This document shows positions 7,298 to 16,654 of a stretch of 64,000 bases of DNA, piece after piece (within the stretch, counting starts at the first letter, position 1; each line of letters opens with the position of its first letter). This DNA comes from Streptomyces sp. NRRL B-24085 (GTDB taxonomy: Bacteria; Actinomycetota; Actinomycetes; Streptomycetales; Streptomycetaceae), in assembly GCF_001282115.1 (NCBI RefSeq), contig NZ_LJBR01000022.1, forward strand, positions 37,054 through 101,053, written 5' to 3'. Under the pieces are notes generated by a model. That model did no database searches. It saw only the letters and a program-made list of their open reading frames with translations, and was not told the origin of the DNA. The position numbers were made by a program, and so were the translations under genes.

Positions 7298-8956
7298 CTA
7301 CGCCGGGATGTTCCACTTCTGGGTGTTGAGGCCGTTGCAGTCGTAGATCTGCAGTTGGGTGCCGTTGGCCGTGGCGCCTGCCGGGATGTCCAGGCAGCGG
7401 CCGGACTGCGGATTGCGCAGGGACCCGTCCGTCTGGCGCTGCCACTGCTGACCGCCGACGCCGTTGCAGTCCCACAGGTGCACCTTGGTGGCGTTGGCCG
7501 TGCCGTTGCCGATGATGTCCAGGCACTTGCCGAAGGCCCGCAGAGTGCCGTCGGGCGCGACCGACCAGCGCTGACCGGTCGCGGTACCGCAGTCCCAGAG
7601 CTGCACCGCGTTGCCGTTGGCGCTGGTGTTGGTGTTCACGTCGAGGCACTTGCCGGCGACGTGCGAAGTGGTGACCTGCCCGACCGGGCCGCCGAGGCTG
7701 CCGGTGTTGAAGCGGACCTGGCACTGGTTGCCGGTACCCAGCCAGGTCGCGGTCAGGTACAGGAAGGTGGTGCCGTCCGCTCGGGGTGTGATCGGTGAGC
7801 TGTATCCCGGGCAGGAGGGCTCACCGGGGTTGTAGCCGCCGGTCGGGTCGGTCCTGACGGGGGCCTCGATCTCGGTCCAGTTGCCCGAGCCGAGGTTGGT
7901 GTTGGCCAGGATGACGTTCCCGGACTCACCCATGACGGCCTTGTTGCCGGTGGGGCCGGTGACGACGCGCTGTCCGGACATCAGCAGGGTGCCGTTGGGG
8001 CCGCCTCCCGACTGCCAGGCCAGGTACGGCGTGTGCAGCAACTGCCGGCCGTCGCTGGTCTGCACCAGTGTGCCCGGTGAGTTGGTAGGCGCCCAGTTCA
8101 GGCCGTCCGCGCTGGTCTTGGTGTACACCTCGCAGGCGTGGTCGGCGTCGGTGGCGTCCCGGCACAGCTCGTAGGCCATCATGAACGTGCCGTTGGGCAG
8201 CGGGACGACGATCGACATGCCGGGACGGGCCAGGTTGTCCGCGGGGAAGGCGACGTCCTGGGTGAGGGTGGAGCTCCAGGTCTGTCCACCGTTGGTCGAG
8301 GTGTAGTGGCCGATGACCTGGTTGTTGGTCGCGGTGTTGGCGGGCCGTTCGTCGGAGATGAAGCAGGCCAGCGTGTTGTTCGGGGCGAGCAGGAACCACG
8401 GTTCCCAGATGCCGTGGCCGATGGTGTTGGGCTGGCCGCTGCTCTGGGTGCAGTTGGACAGGTACTGCCAGCTCTGGCCGTGGTTCGTGCTCTTGAAGAC
8501 CTCGATCTTCTGCGCACTGTAGTTGCCCGCGCTCCAGGCGGTGCCGGCGGCGAGCAGGTCGCCGGCGTTGAGCCCGTTGGCGGTGCGGGGCACCTCGTAC
8601 AGGACGGGTGCCTCCAGGGCCCAGCCGGAGGTGTTCGAGGTGATCGTGGAGATGGGGTTGGCACTCCAGGTCTGGCCGCCGTTGGTGCTGCGGTAGACCG
8701 GCAGGGAGCTGGGGGCGCCCTGGTTGCGCCGGGCGAACGTGGCCAGCATGGTCTGGCCCGAGGAGCCGTCGTGGTTCAGGCGGATGGCTCTCGGATAGCT
8801 GTTGTCGCCCTGGGGGTGAGCGGCCAGGTCCGGGGAGGAGAGGACCTGGCCTGCCGGGGCGGCGGAGACGGGTGATGCCCACAGCGACAGCAGCGCGGCC
8901 AGCAGGGTGAGGATGCCGAGGGCGGCCAGGGATCTCGGAGGTGCGGTGATACGCAC
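7298..8956 (-). CDS. Secreted BNR/Asp-box glycosidase (GH93-like) with ricin-B lectin domain
   Basis: 552 residues from GTG 8956, which has AAAGGAG before it. A signal peptide (about 1-33) is followed by a six-bladed beta-propeller type domain with three visible Asp-box repeats (STNGGQTW at 91-98 and 221-228, STNHGQSW at 157-164), then a C-terminal ricin-type lectin domain (about 428-552) with QRW, QQW and QKW repeats. The segments GIWEPWFLL and RPGMSIVVPLPNGTFMMAYE resemble, from memory, the GH93 exo-arabinanase group more than true sialidases; this family call is inference. It is the last gene of the sugar operon and would release sugar outside the cell, with the lectin domain binding polymer. 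Confidence 0.8.
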   Translation of the reverse strand: MRITAPPRSLAALGILTLLAALLSLWASPVSAAPAGQVLSSPDLAAHPQGDNSYPRAIRLNHDGSSGQTMLATFARRNQGAPSSLPVYRSTNGGQTWSANPISTITSNTSGWALEAPVLYEVPRTANGLNAGDLLAAGTAWSAGNYSAQKIEVFKSTNHGQSWQYLSNCTQSSGQPNTIGHGIWEPWFLLAPNNTLACFISDERPANTATNNQVIGHYTSTNGGQTWSSTLTQDVAFPADNLARPGMSIVVPLPNGTFMMAYELCRDATDADHACEVYTKTSADGLNWAPTNSPGTLVQTSDGRQLLHTPYLAWQSGGGPNGTLLMSGQRVVTGPTGNKAVMGESGNVILANTNLGSGNWTEIEAPVRTDPTGGYNPGEPSCPGYSSPITPRADGTTFLYLTATWLGTGNQCQVRFNTGSLGGPVGQVTTSHVAGKCLDVNTNTSANGNAVQLWDCGTATGQRWSVAPDGTLRAFGKCLDIIGNGTANATKVHLWDCNGVGGQQWQRQTDGSLRNPQSGRCLDIPAGATANGTQLQIYDCNGLNTQKWNIPA

Positions 8957-9059
8957 GGAGCGACTCCTTTGCGGGTGGGTGTCGGGTGGTGCACAGGCTG
9001 GTGGGCGCCGCGGACGCACATGACGACCGCGGCGAGGCTCGGTGGGCGGGCGGGATCCC

Positions 9060-11141
9060 TCAACTGCTCGGGCGGGCCAGGGGATCGTCCCCGACGTGCA
9101 GTGCGGTTCGGGTGTCCACATCGAGTGCGGTGCGAGCCACGACCGTGCTGTCCGCCACGAGGGCCAGGTGCAGCCGCCCACTGGTCCAGCCTTCGGGCAG
9201 CGTGGCGGCGACGGTGACCGGCTCTCCGAGGACGTACGGCTTGGCTTCGGCGCGGCAGCCGGGCACCGGGTCGCCGGGGGAGGGGGGAGTGGGGGCGTAC
9301 ACGGGTGTCCACGCGGCGTGCAGGAGGCCTTCGACGGGGGCGGAGCCATGGTGGGAGACGCGGACGTCGACGGTGAACCGTCGTGTGCCGGTGAGCAGGT
9401 CGCGCCCGGGGGCGACGGGGGTGATGTCCAGGACGAGCGTGGTGGGTGCGTTCACATGGGCGGGCTCGACACCGGCCAGGTCCTTGGGCCGACGGTGGAA
9501 GTCGAGCAGGCCGGCGCTTTCGTGCTCGATGTCGTACAGCTCGGTGTAGACGTATCCGGCGAGCCGGTCGTGGCGGCGCAGTTCCTGGGTCTGCCAGCGC
9601 AGGTGCCAGGCGCGCTCCAGACCGGTGAAGCCGCCGCCGTATTCGCCGTTGAGGTTGGGCAGGCCGCGCAGGGGCTGTCCGGGGACGGCGAGCTTCTTGT
9701 GCACGACGAAGTCGGGGCTGAGTCGGACGGGGAAGTCGTCCCGGCGCCCTGACAGGAGGTCGTCGACCGTGGTCGCCCAGGAGGCGGCGCTCTCGTCGTA
9801 GTAGTGCCAGTCGAGCAGATCGGTCCTGACATGGGTCCAGCCGGAGTTGTCGACGACCGGCCGGGTCGGGTCGAGGGCTTTGAGCCGGTCGTAGGCGTCG
9901 GCGACCGCCTGCTGCTTGGCCGGGTCGCCGGGGAGGTCCCAGTCGAGGCCCCATTCCTCGTTGTACAGGCCCCAGATGACGATGGCGGGGGAGTTGCCGT
10001 CGCGGTCCACCATCGGCTCGATCTGCTGGGCGAACCGAGCTGTCGAGGCCGGCGAGAAGCGTCCGGGGGAGGCGGGTTCGGCCCACAGGAGCATGCCGAG
10101 GGTGTCGGCGTGGTGGATGTAGCGGGGGTCCTCCAGCTTCAGGTGTTTGCGTACGAGGTTGTAGCCGGCGTCCGCGGCGATCTCCAGGTCCTTGCGCAGG
10201 GCCGCGTCATCGGGAGCGGTGATACCGGTGTCGGGCCAGTAGCCCTGGTCCAGCACACCGCGCACGAACAGGCGGCGCCCGTTGAGGCGCAGCGTCTCGC
10301 CGTCGACGCTGATCGAGCGCAGCCCGGTGTAGCCGGAGACGCGGTCACTGCCGTGGGCGCTGCTGAGCTCGGCGTCGACGTGGTACAGGTGGGGGTCTTC
10401 GGGAGACCACAACCGGGGTGCTTCCAGGGGAAGTTCGCCAATGACGCGCCCGTCAGGGCCGACGTCCAGGGTGAAGGTCCGGCCCTCCTCGCGCACGCGC
10501 AGGTTCAGGCGGGCGGTGTCCAGGCCCGGGCCCCGTACGTCGGCTTCGACGCTGATGCCGGCCAGGTCCGGTGCGGGGCGCAGCCGCAGGGCGGTGAGAT
10601 GGGTGAGAGGGCGGGGGGTGAGCCACACGCTCTGCCAGATACCGGACGACGGGGTGAAGCAGACGCCGTCGTAGTCGTCGCGGGGCATGCTGCGCTGTTT
10701 GCCGTGGACGATGTCCAGCTTGTCGGCGGGTGCGTGCACCCGGACGACGAGTTCCTGCTCGCCTTCGCGGAGAGCGTCCGTGACATCCGTGGAGAAGGGG
10801 GTGTAGCCGCCTTCGTGACGCGCCACCTCGACGCGGTTGACCCAGACGGTGGCCTGGTGGTGGACGGCGCCGAAATGCAGGATGACGCGCTGCCCCTGCC
10901 AGTCGGCGGGCACGGTGAACGTACGGCGGTACCAGGCCCTTTGCAGCCAGTGCGCGGCGATCCCCGAGGCGGGTGTCTCCCACGCGAAGGGCACGGTGAT
11001 GTGCTGGTCGTAGCCGTCGGCGTGGTCCGGGGTGTGCCGGCCCGAGGGGTCGGCCCTGAAGTCCCAGGTGCCGTTGAGACTGACCCAGGCGTGTGAGCGG
11101 TCGAAGTGGGGGTGCGGATACTCGGGTCGGGGCGTGGGCAT
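9060..11141 (-). CDS. Glycoside hydrolase family 2 protein
   Basis: 693 residues from ATG 11141. Order: N-terminal sugar-binding jelly roll (about 20-190, with WVSLNGTWDFRADPSG and YRRTFTVP), an immunoglobulin-like domain (about 190-290), then a TIM barrel. The acid/base Glu-395 sits in the LYNEEW motif and the nucleophile Glu-500 in NGEYGGG. No signal peptide is seen, so it is intracellular and acts on oligosaccharides imported by the adjacent ABC system. GH2 covers beta-galactosidase, beta-glucuronidase, beta-mannosidase and alpha-L-arabinofuranosidase activities; which one applies is not decidable here. It lies in the middle of a co-directional operon. Confidence 0.88.
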   Translation of the reverse strand: MPTPRPEYPHPHFDRSHAWVSLNGTWDFRADPSGRHTPDHADGYDQHITVPFAWETPASGIAAHWLQRAWYRRTFTVPADWQGQRVILHFGAVHHQATVWVNRVEVARHEGGYTPFSTDVTDALREGEQELVVRVHAPADKLDIVHGKQRSMPRDDYDGVCFTPSSGIWQSVWLTPRPLTHLTALRLRPAPDLAGISVEADVRGPGLDTARLNLRVREEGRTFTLDVGPDGRVIGELPLEAPRLWSPEDPHLYHVDAELSSAHGSDRVSGYTGLRSISVDGETLRLNGRRLFVRGVLDQGYWPDTGITAPDDAALRKDLEIAADAGYNLVRKHLKLEDPRYIHHADTLGMLLWAEPASPGRFSPASTARFAQQIEPMVDRDGNSPAIVIWGLYNEEWGLDWDLPGDPAKQQAVADAYDRLKALDPTRPVVDNSGWTHVRTDLLDWHYYDESAASWATTVDDLLSGRRDDFPVRLSPDFVVHKKLAVPGQPLRGLPNLNGEYGGGFTGLERAWHLRWQTQELRRHDRLAGYVYTELYDIEHESAGLLDFHRRPKDLAGVEPAHVNAPTTLVLDITPVAPGRDLLTGTRRFTVDVRVSHHGSAPVEGLLHAAWTPVYAPTPPSPGDPVPGCRAEAKPYVLGEPVTVAATLPEGWTSGRLHLALVADSTVVARTALDVDTRTALHVGDDPLARPSS

Positions 11142-11197
11142 GGGCGGGTGTGCTCCGATCGTGAGCCGAGGAGGGGCCGGGGTGACACGGCCGGGCG

Positions 11198-12061
11198 TCA
11201 GCCCTTGACGCTGCCGGCGAGGATTCCGTTGATGAAGTGGCGTTGCAGCAGGACGAACAGCAGCAGGACGGGCAGCATCGCGATGCTTCCGGCGGCCAGC
11301 AGTTCGCCCCAGACGGTGCTGAAGTCGGCGCCGATGCGGTTGCCGGTGACGTTCTGGGCGAGCGTGGCCAGGACGACCTGGAGGGTCTGGTGGCTCTCGT
11401 CGTTGACGGCGACCACGGGCCACACGAAGTCGTTGTAGACGTTCATCGCGGTGAGCACACCGAGTGCGGCCAGACCCGGCCTGATGACCGGCACCACGAT
11501 GCTGGTGAAGATCCGCAGCTCGCTCGCGCCGTCGATGCGTCCGGCGGCGAGGAGTTCGTCGGGGACCGCCGCGATGGTCTGCCGCATCCAGAAGATGCTG
11601 AAGGCGTCGATGCTGCCGGGCAGGATGAGTGCCTGGTAGGTGTTGACCCAGCCGAGCTGGCTCATCTCCAGCAGCAGCGGGATGATCAGCACCAGGGTGG
11701 GCAGCATCAGCGTGAGCATGAGGACGCCGAAGAGCAGGTTCTTGCCGACGAAGCGGTACTTGGCGAAGGCGTAGCCGGCCAGTGGACAGAAACACATGGT
11801 CATCGCGCCTTTGACGGCGACGACGAGCACGGTGTTGAGGAAGCCGGTGCCGACCGGGACGTCGTGGAACATCGCCCGGTAGTTGTCGAGGGTGGCCGAA
11901 CCGGGGGAGAACGACAGGGGTGCGCGGACGATGTCGTTCGGCGGCTTGAAGGAAGAACTGATCGCCCACCAGATGGGATAGACGAACATCAGGGCCAGGC
12001 CGGCGAGAACGGCGTACTGCAAAGGCCCGGGGCGCGGCTGGGACAGGCTCTTGTCCTTCAT
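11198..12061 (-). CDS. Carbohydrate ABC transporter permease (MalG type)
   Basis: 287 residues with six predicted membrane helices. The cytoplasmic EAA loop reads AAGRIDGASELRIFTSIVVP, the contact site for the ATPase. It starts 3 bases after the upstream permease stop, so the two are coupled. No ATPase gene is present in the locus; Streptomyces sugar importers of this type commonly share the MsiK ATPase encoded elsewhere. It forms the inner-membrane channel with the MalF-type partner. Confidence 0.93.
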   Translation of the reverse strand: MKDKSLSQPRPGPLQYAVLAGLALMFVYPIWWAISSSFKPPNDIVRAPLSFSPGSATLDNYRAMFHDVPVGTGFLNTVLVVAVKGAMTMCFCPLAGYAFAKYRFVGKNLLFGVLMLTLMLPTLVLIIPLLLEMSQLGWVNTYQALILPGSIDAFSIFWMRQTIAAVPDELLAAGRIDGASELRIFTSIVVPVIRPGLAALGVLTAMNVYNDFVWPVVAVNDESHQTLQVVLATLAQNVTGNRIGADFSTVWGELLAAGSIAMLPVLLLFVLLQRHFINGILAGSVKG

Positions 12062-12064
12062 GAG

Positions 12065-12991
12065 TCACTCGTCTCGGGAGCGCAGCAGGCGTACGGACAG
12101 CAGGGACAGGGCGAAGACCAGCAGGACGAGCAGGAAGGAGTTCGCTGCTCCGGTGCCGAGGTCGGACGACGTGATGTGGTTGTAGAGGTAGAGGCCGCCG
12201 GTCGTGGTGGACCCGTAGGGGCCGCCCTGGGTGACCACGAAGGGCTCGGCGAACATCTGGAACACCGCGAGGGTCTGGACGACGATCAGGAAGGCGATGC
12301 TGCGCCGCACCAGCGGCAGTGTCAGCGACCAGAACTGCCGTCTGCGCGAGGCCCCGTCGAGCGCTGCGGCCTCGTACACGTCGGCGGGCACGGCCTGAAG
12401 TCCCGCGAGCAGGATGATGATCGCGAAGCCGGTGGTCTTCCACAGGAACAGCAGCGCAAGGGTGGGTTTGGCCCAGGCGGTCGAGGTCAGCCAGGCGACC
12501 TCGGGCAGACCCACCGTCTGGAACAGGTGGTTGACCAGCCCGTAGTCGGTGTCGAAGACCACGATCCAGACCTGGGCCATGGCCACCAGCGGTGTGACGA
12601 AGGGAGCGATGAAGGCCACCCGGAACATGCCCCGCAGCCTCAGTCGCGCGTTGGCGAGCAGGACCGCTGCGGCGAGCCCGCCGATGATCTGCACGGGAAC
12701 GATCAGCAGCCACATCACGGTGCTGTTGCCCAGCGACGACCAGAACTCCGGACTGGTCAGCAGATAGCTGTAGTTGTCGAGCCCGATGAAGCGCGCCTCG
12801 CCCGCGCCCTTCCAGTCGGTGAAGCTCAACTGGAGGGCGAAGACCAGTGGGTAGAGGCCGAACGCGGCGAACACGAGGTAGAAGGGAGCGACGAACAGGT
12901 AGGGCGCCAGGAGAGGCCGGCGACGGGTGCGCGGTGGCGGCGGTGCCGTTCGTTCCTCGCGGTGCACGGGGGTCAGCGTGGCCGGTGTCAT
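12065..12991 (-). CDS. Carbohydrate ABC transporter permease (MalF type)
   Basis: 308 residues from ATG 12991, which overlaps the stop of the binding-protein gene in an ATGA arrangement. A basic Pro/Arg-rich N terminus precedes six membrane helices. The EAA motif is YEAAALDGASRRRQFWSLTLP. It pairs with the MalG-type permease downstream. The distance from start to TM1 and the overall length are normal for CUT1-family permeases. Confidence 0.93.
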   Translation of the reverse strand: MTPATLTPVHREERTAPPPPRTRRRPLLAPYLFVAPFYLVFAAFGLYPLVFALQLSFTDWKGAGEARFIGLDNYSYLLTSPEFWSSLGNSTVMWLLIVPVQIIGGLAAAVLLANARLRLRGMFRVAFIAPFVTPLVAMAQVWIVVFDTDYGLVNHLFQTVGLPEVAWLTSTAWAKPTLALLFLWKTTGFAIIILLAGLQAVPADVYEAAALDGASRRRQFWSLTLPLVRRSIAFLIVVQTLAVFQMFAEPFVVTQGGPYGSTTTGGLYLYNHITSSDLGTGAANSFLLVLLVFALSLLSVRLLRSRDE

Positions 12992-14349
12992 GCGCGGTCC
13001 ACGAGGTTGCGCTGGATCTTGCGGGTGGAGTCGTCGATGACGTCGTCGGGGGTCATCTTCCCTTCCATCAGCCGCTGGAGGTTGTTGCCCAGATAGTCGA
13101 CCGACTTGTTCCACCAGGCCGGGATCGGGGCGGCGGCCGGGATGCCGTCGGCCGCCTCCACGGCGACTTTCCACAGGTCCTGGCCGCCGAGCGCCTCCAC
13201 CGGCTGGAACAGTGGCTCGGCGGCTCTGCGTGCGGGCGTGTAGCTGGGCACCGAGGTGTTGAGTCCGCCGGGGTAGATGCTGGACGGCCCGTAGACCGCG
13301 CTGTATCCGGGCTGCTTGAAGCACAGGAACTCGTAGAGCAGCCAGGCCAGTTCGGGGTTCTTCGCCTTCGCCGGGATGATGAAGCTGCTGCCGCCCATCG
13401 CCCCGCTGCGGGCTCCGCCGGCGGTCCAGGCGGGCAACTGGGTGGCCCGCCACTTCCCCTTGGTCTTCTTCAGCAACTGCTGGGGGGCGAACGACCACCA
13501 CACGGCCCAGGGCACCAGTGCCTGCCGGCCGTCCTCCAGGGCGGCGAGGTCGGCCTGCTTGAGGTACTCGGCGTGCGTCGCCAGGTCGTCCTGTACGGCC
13601 GATCGGACCCAGGAGAGGATGGTGCGGTACTCCTTGGAGTCCAGTCGCACCTTGCCTTCGGCGTCGGCGAGGCTGGTGCCCTGCTGGTTGGCGAGCATCT
13701 CCAGCCACAGCTGTCCCAGGAAGGGGTCCTTCTCCAGGTGGATGGGGCGTGCCTTGGGGTTTCTCTCCTTCAGGGCCCGTGCCGCGTCCAGGAGATCGTC
13801 GTACGTCGTGAGGCGCGCCGGGTCGACTCCGGCGTCCTCCAGCAGATCCTCGCGGTACCAGAGCAGACCCGGGTCCAGGTCCCATGGGACACCGTAGATC
13901 CGCCCGCCGACGGTGTTGACCGACAGCTTGTAGGGCGAGGTCTGCTTGCGGTACGGGGCGATCAGTTCCGTCAGGTCGTACAGGTGCTCCGCCTGGCTGC
14001 CGATCTTCGCGTCGTCCCAGAAGCTGCCGTCCGGCAGGTCCGCCCCGGTGATGAGGGTGTTGGCGAGCTTGGCGTCGATGTCGACGGCCTGATGGTTCAC
14101 CTTCACGTTCGGATGAGCTTTGCGGAACTCGTCAATGGCGGCGTCGAAGACCTTGAACAGGTCGCCCGAGCGGTTCCAGATGGTGATCTCACCCTTGGCC
14201 GAGGCGCTGGGCGTCCCGGTGAGCCTGCGCGGCCCGCTGCCGGAGGAACCAGGAGCGCACGCGGCGAGCGGGCTGGCGCCGACGGCGAGGGCGCCGGCTC
14301 CCAGAGCGCCGCGCAGGACGCTGCGGCGCGGAACGGACGGTGTGGACAT
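12988..14349 (-). CDS. Extracellular sugar-binding lipoprotein of an ABC importer
   Basis: 453 residues. The N terminus has an Arg-rich region, a hydrophobic stretch and lipobox LAAC (Cys about 31), so it is membrane-anchored; the RRSVLRG near the start also permits Tat export. The body is a CUT1-type solute-binding fold with KGEITIWNRSGD at its beginning. It is first in the five-gene operon, directly downstream of the twin LacI-type operators, and captures the oligosaccharide for the two permeases. Confidence 0.93.
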   Translation of the reverse strand: MSTPSVPRRSVLRGALGAGALAVGASPLAACAPGSSGSGPRRLTGTPSASAKGEITIWNRSGDLFKVFDAAIDEFRKAHPNVKVNHQAVDIDAKLANTLITGADLPDGSFWDDAKIGSQAEHLYDLTELIAPYRKQTSPYKLSVNTVGGRIYGVPWDLDPGLLWYREDLLEDAGVDPARLTTYDDLLDAARALKERNPKARPIHLEKDPFLGQLWLEMLANQQGTSLADAEGKVRLDSKEYRTILSWVRSAVQDDLATHAEYLKQADLAALEDGRQALVPWAVWWSFAPQQLLKKTKGKWRATQLPAWTAGGARSGAMGGSSFIIPAKAKNPELAWLLYEFLCFKQPGYSAVYGPSSIYPGGLNTSVPSYTPARRAAEPLFQPVEALGGQDLWKVAVEAADGIPAAAPIPAWWNKSVDYLGNNLQRLMEGKMTPDDVIDDSTRKIQRNLVDRA

Positions 14350-14438
14350 CAGCGCGGCTCCTCGGAGGGGAAGCGGTCACCGGGACGTGCGGTGCCTGTA
14401 CGGAACTGTCGTCGCGGCGACGTGAAGGCGGCGCCGGA

Positions 14439-14483
14439 TTGCAACGATGCAGAGATGATGCGCGCCCTTTTGCAACGATGCAA
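14439..14483. promoter_or_regulatory. Two LacI-type operators, TTGCAACGATGCA repeated
   Basis: TTGCAACGATGCAG (14439-14452) and TTGCAACGATGCAA (14470-14483) are near-palindromes with a central CG, as in LacI/GalR-family sites. Their centres are 31 bp apart, about three helical turns, placing both on one face. A weaker match, TTGCCGATGCA, follows at 14502-14512. They lie between the binding-protein gene (reading left) and the LacI-family gene (reading right), so both are probably controlled. Confidence 0.8.
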
Positions 14484-14568
14484 TACCCGAGTAACATTCT
14501 CTTGCCGATGCAGACACGTCCGGTCGGACGGAGTCGGCGGACCGAGGGGCAGCGAAGAGGAGACATGG

Positions 14569-15582
14569 ATGGCCGGCGCAACGCTCCGTGACGTCGCCAA
14601 GCGGGCGGGCGTCTCGATCCGCACCGTGTCCAACGTGGTCAACGCGTCGGTGCCCGTCTCCGAGGAGCTGAGAACCCGGGTGGAGGCGGCACTGGAGGAG
14701 CTCGACTACCGGCCCAACCTGGTCGCGCGCAACCTCCGCCGAGGCCGCACCGGCATGCTGGCCCTCGTCGTGCCGGAACTCGACGTCCCCTACTTCGCGG
14801 AGCTGGCCCGCGAGGTCATCACCGCGGCCCGAGCGCACGGTTACGTCGTCATGCTCGACCAGACCGACGGCGACGGCGATCGGGAACGCGAACTGCTCGG
14901 CCGTGACTCCCGGGCCACCATGTTCGACGGGCTGCTGCTGAGCCCGCTGAGCATCTCGGCGGACGAACTGCGCGAGCGCGCCAACCGTGTGCCCGTGGTC
15001 CTCCTGGGCGAACACATCTTCAACGGCGACTTCCACCATGTGGCCATCGACAACGTCGCTGCCGCCCGCGAGGCCACCAACCACCTTGTCGCGCTGGGGC
15101 GTCGGCGCATCGCCGCCATCGGTGACCAGCCCTACAGCACCGGCGAAACCGCGCAACTGCGTACGATCGGCTACCGCCAAGCCCTGGAGAGGGCGGGACT
15201 GCCCGTCGACGAGAGCCTCGTCGTGCCCACCCCGCGCTTCCACCGCCACCTGGGCGCGCGGGCCATGGAGCAGCTCCTGGCCCTGCCCGAGCCGCCCGAC
15301 GCCGTCTTCTGCTACAACGACCTTCTTGCCATCGGCGCGATGCACGCCGTCGCCCGCGCGGGACTCCGGGTGCCCGAGGACGTCGCCGTGATCGGCGTCG
15401 ACGGCATCCAGGAAGGCGAGTACAGCTCGCCGACGCTCACCACCATCGCGCCTGACAAGGCGCACATCGCTGGGCTGGCCGTCCGTACCCTGGCCGGCAT
15501 CATCGAGGGCACGGCACCCTCGCCGAGCGAGGCGCGGGCGCCGTACCGGCTGCTGATCAGGGGGAGCACCGTGGCGGAGTGA
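14569..15582 (+). CDS. LacI-family transcriptional repressor
   Basis: 337 residues from ATG 14569, preceded by AAGAGGAG. The N-terminal helix-turn-helix (about 5-25) reads LRDVAKRAGVSIRTVSNVVN and is followed by the hinge helix YRPNLVARNLRRGRTG. The rest is a periplasmic-binding-protein-like effector domain ending in a conserved TTIAPDKAHIAGLAVRTL stretch. It is divergent from the five-gene sugar import and hydrolysis operon, whose promoter region carries two copies of a fitting operator. It would be released by a sugar from the substrate of the neighbouring glycosidases. Confidence 0.94.
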   Translation: MAGATLRDVAKRAGVSIRTVSNVVNASVPVSEELRTRVEAALEELDYRPNLVARNLRRGRTGMLALVVPELDVPYFAELAREVITAARAHGYVVMLDQTDGDGDRERELLGRDSRATMFDGLLLSPLSISADELRERANRVPVVLLGEHIFNGDFHHVAIDNVAAAREATNHLVALGRRRIAAIGDQPYSTGETAQLRTIGYRQALERAGLPVDESLVVPTPRFHRHLGARAMEQLLALPEPPDAVFCYNDLLAIGAMHAVARAGLRVPEDVAVIGVDGIQEGEYSSPTLTTIAPDKAHIAGLAVRTLAGIIEGTAPSPSEARAPYRLLIRGSTVAE

Positions 15583-15585
15583 GTC

Positions 15586-16572
15586 CTACCGGTTGGGACC
15601 CGTTGCGGCGGACCGCTCAGCCGCCGGGGAGGCCGTGCTCGCGGTGCGGCGGAACTCGCTCGGGTTGAGGCCCCGGACCCGTTTGAACGCCGCACTGAAT
15701 CCGAACGGGTCGGCGTACCCCACCGCGCGGGCGATGTCCGCGACGGTCGCGGACCGCCGCTCGACCAGCAGATCTGCCGCGAGCGTCATACGCCAGCGGG
15801 TGAGGTAGGTCAGCGGCGGCTCGCCGACCAGCTCGGCGAACCGCTTGGCCAACGTCGAACGCGACACCCCGACGCGTTCGGCCAGCGCGGCGACCGTCCA
15901 GGGTGCCGCCGGCTCGGCGTGCAGCAGGCGCAGCGCGTCACCGACCACCGGGTCCCGCTGGGCGGCCCACCAGGCAGGGGGCTCACCGCCGGGGCGGTCG
16001 AACCACTCGCGCAGCGTGCAGACCAGCATCCAGTCCAGCAGGCGGTCGAGCACCGCCTGCTGGCCCGGCGCGTCGACGGCGACCTCGGCGGCGAGGTGCT
16101 CCAGTACGGCGTCACCGGTCCCCCCGGCGCCCACGCGGAGCACGACGGGCAGCGCGTCGAGCAGTTGGCGGCTGATCTCACCGTGCAGAGGGTAGGCGCC
16201 GACGATCAGGGTCGCCGTTCCGTGGCCGCAAGTGGCGTCCGCGCAGTGGTCGTTCCAGCCGCGCCGGTGCCGGGTCCCACCCCGTTCGGGGGCCGCGCAG
16301 TGTTCGCCGCATGCGATCGGTTCGGCCTGCGTACTGAGCTCGTCGACGAAGGAGAACGGCGCCGGGCCGCGTACGACGATCGTCTCGCGGGCGCGCAGCG
16401 GCTCGGGTGGGTGGTGCTCCGGCACGATCCAGCCCGCCCCGGTGAGGACGGTGCACAAGGTCAGCGGCGCGCCGTCCACGAAACGAAGTGCCCAGGGCGG
16501 GGACAGGGTCGAACTGCCGAACAACGAGCCGTGGGCTCGTACTCCACGGATCAGATCGCTGAACACGTCCAC
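15586..16572 (-). CDS. AraC-family transcriptional regulator with cupin domain
   Basis: 328 residues from GTG 16572. ATG 16602 adds ten residues, but the family usually begins at (M/V)DxxSDxIRGVR, so the GTG is preferred. The N-terminal cupin effector domain (about 1-190) contains a Cys/His-rich patch, CGEHCAAPERGGTRHRRGW, typical of this subgroup. The C-terminal AraC domain (about 225-325) carries two helix-turn-helices, VAALAERVGVSRSTLAKRFA and VADIARAVGYADPFGFSAAF. It is divergent from the flavin-reductase-like gene at 16655, its likely target, and its 3' end is 3 bp from the LacI gene. Confidence 0.9.
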   Translation of the reverse strand: MDVFSDLIRGVRAHGSLFGSSTLSPPWALRFVDGAPLTLCTVLTGAGWIVPEHHPPEPLRARETIVVRGPAPFSFVDELSTQAEPIACGEHCAAPERGGTRHRRGWNDHCADATCGHGTATLIVGAYPLHGEISRQLLDALPVVLRVGAGGTGDAVLEHLAAEVAVDAPGQQAVLDRLLDWMLVCTLREWFDRPGGEPPAWWAAQRDPVVGDALRLLHAEPAAPWTVAALAERVGVSRSTLAKRFAELVGEPPLTYLTRWRMTLAADLLVERRSATVADIARAVGYADPFGFSAAFKRVRGLNPSEFRRTASTASPAAERSAATGPNR

Positions 16573-16654
16573 CTCAGCGAGGTTAGACGAACACACAGGC
16601 ATTTCGGCTTTTCACCCATGGGTTCGTCCAGGTCGTCCGTGTTCAATCGGCGTC

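Noticed and set aside
7298..8956. Sialidase as the definite function of the BNR protein
   Set aside because: Asp boxes occur in several glycosidase families, and neither the FRIP motif nor the Arg triad of sialidases could be identified with confidence.
11237..13096. Long plus-strand open frame over the sugar permeases
   Set aside because: Mirror of high-GC coding sequence; Gln/Glu/Asp-rich product without domains, while the minus strand encodes clear permeases.
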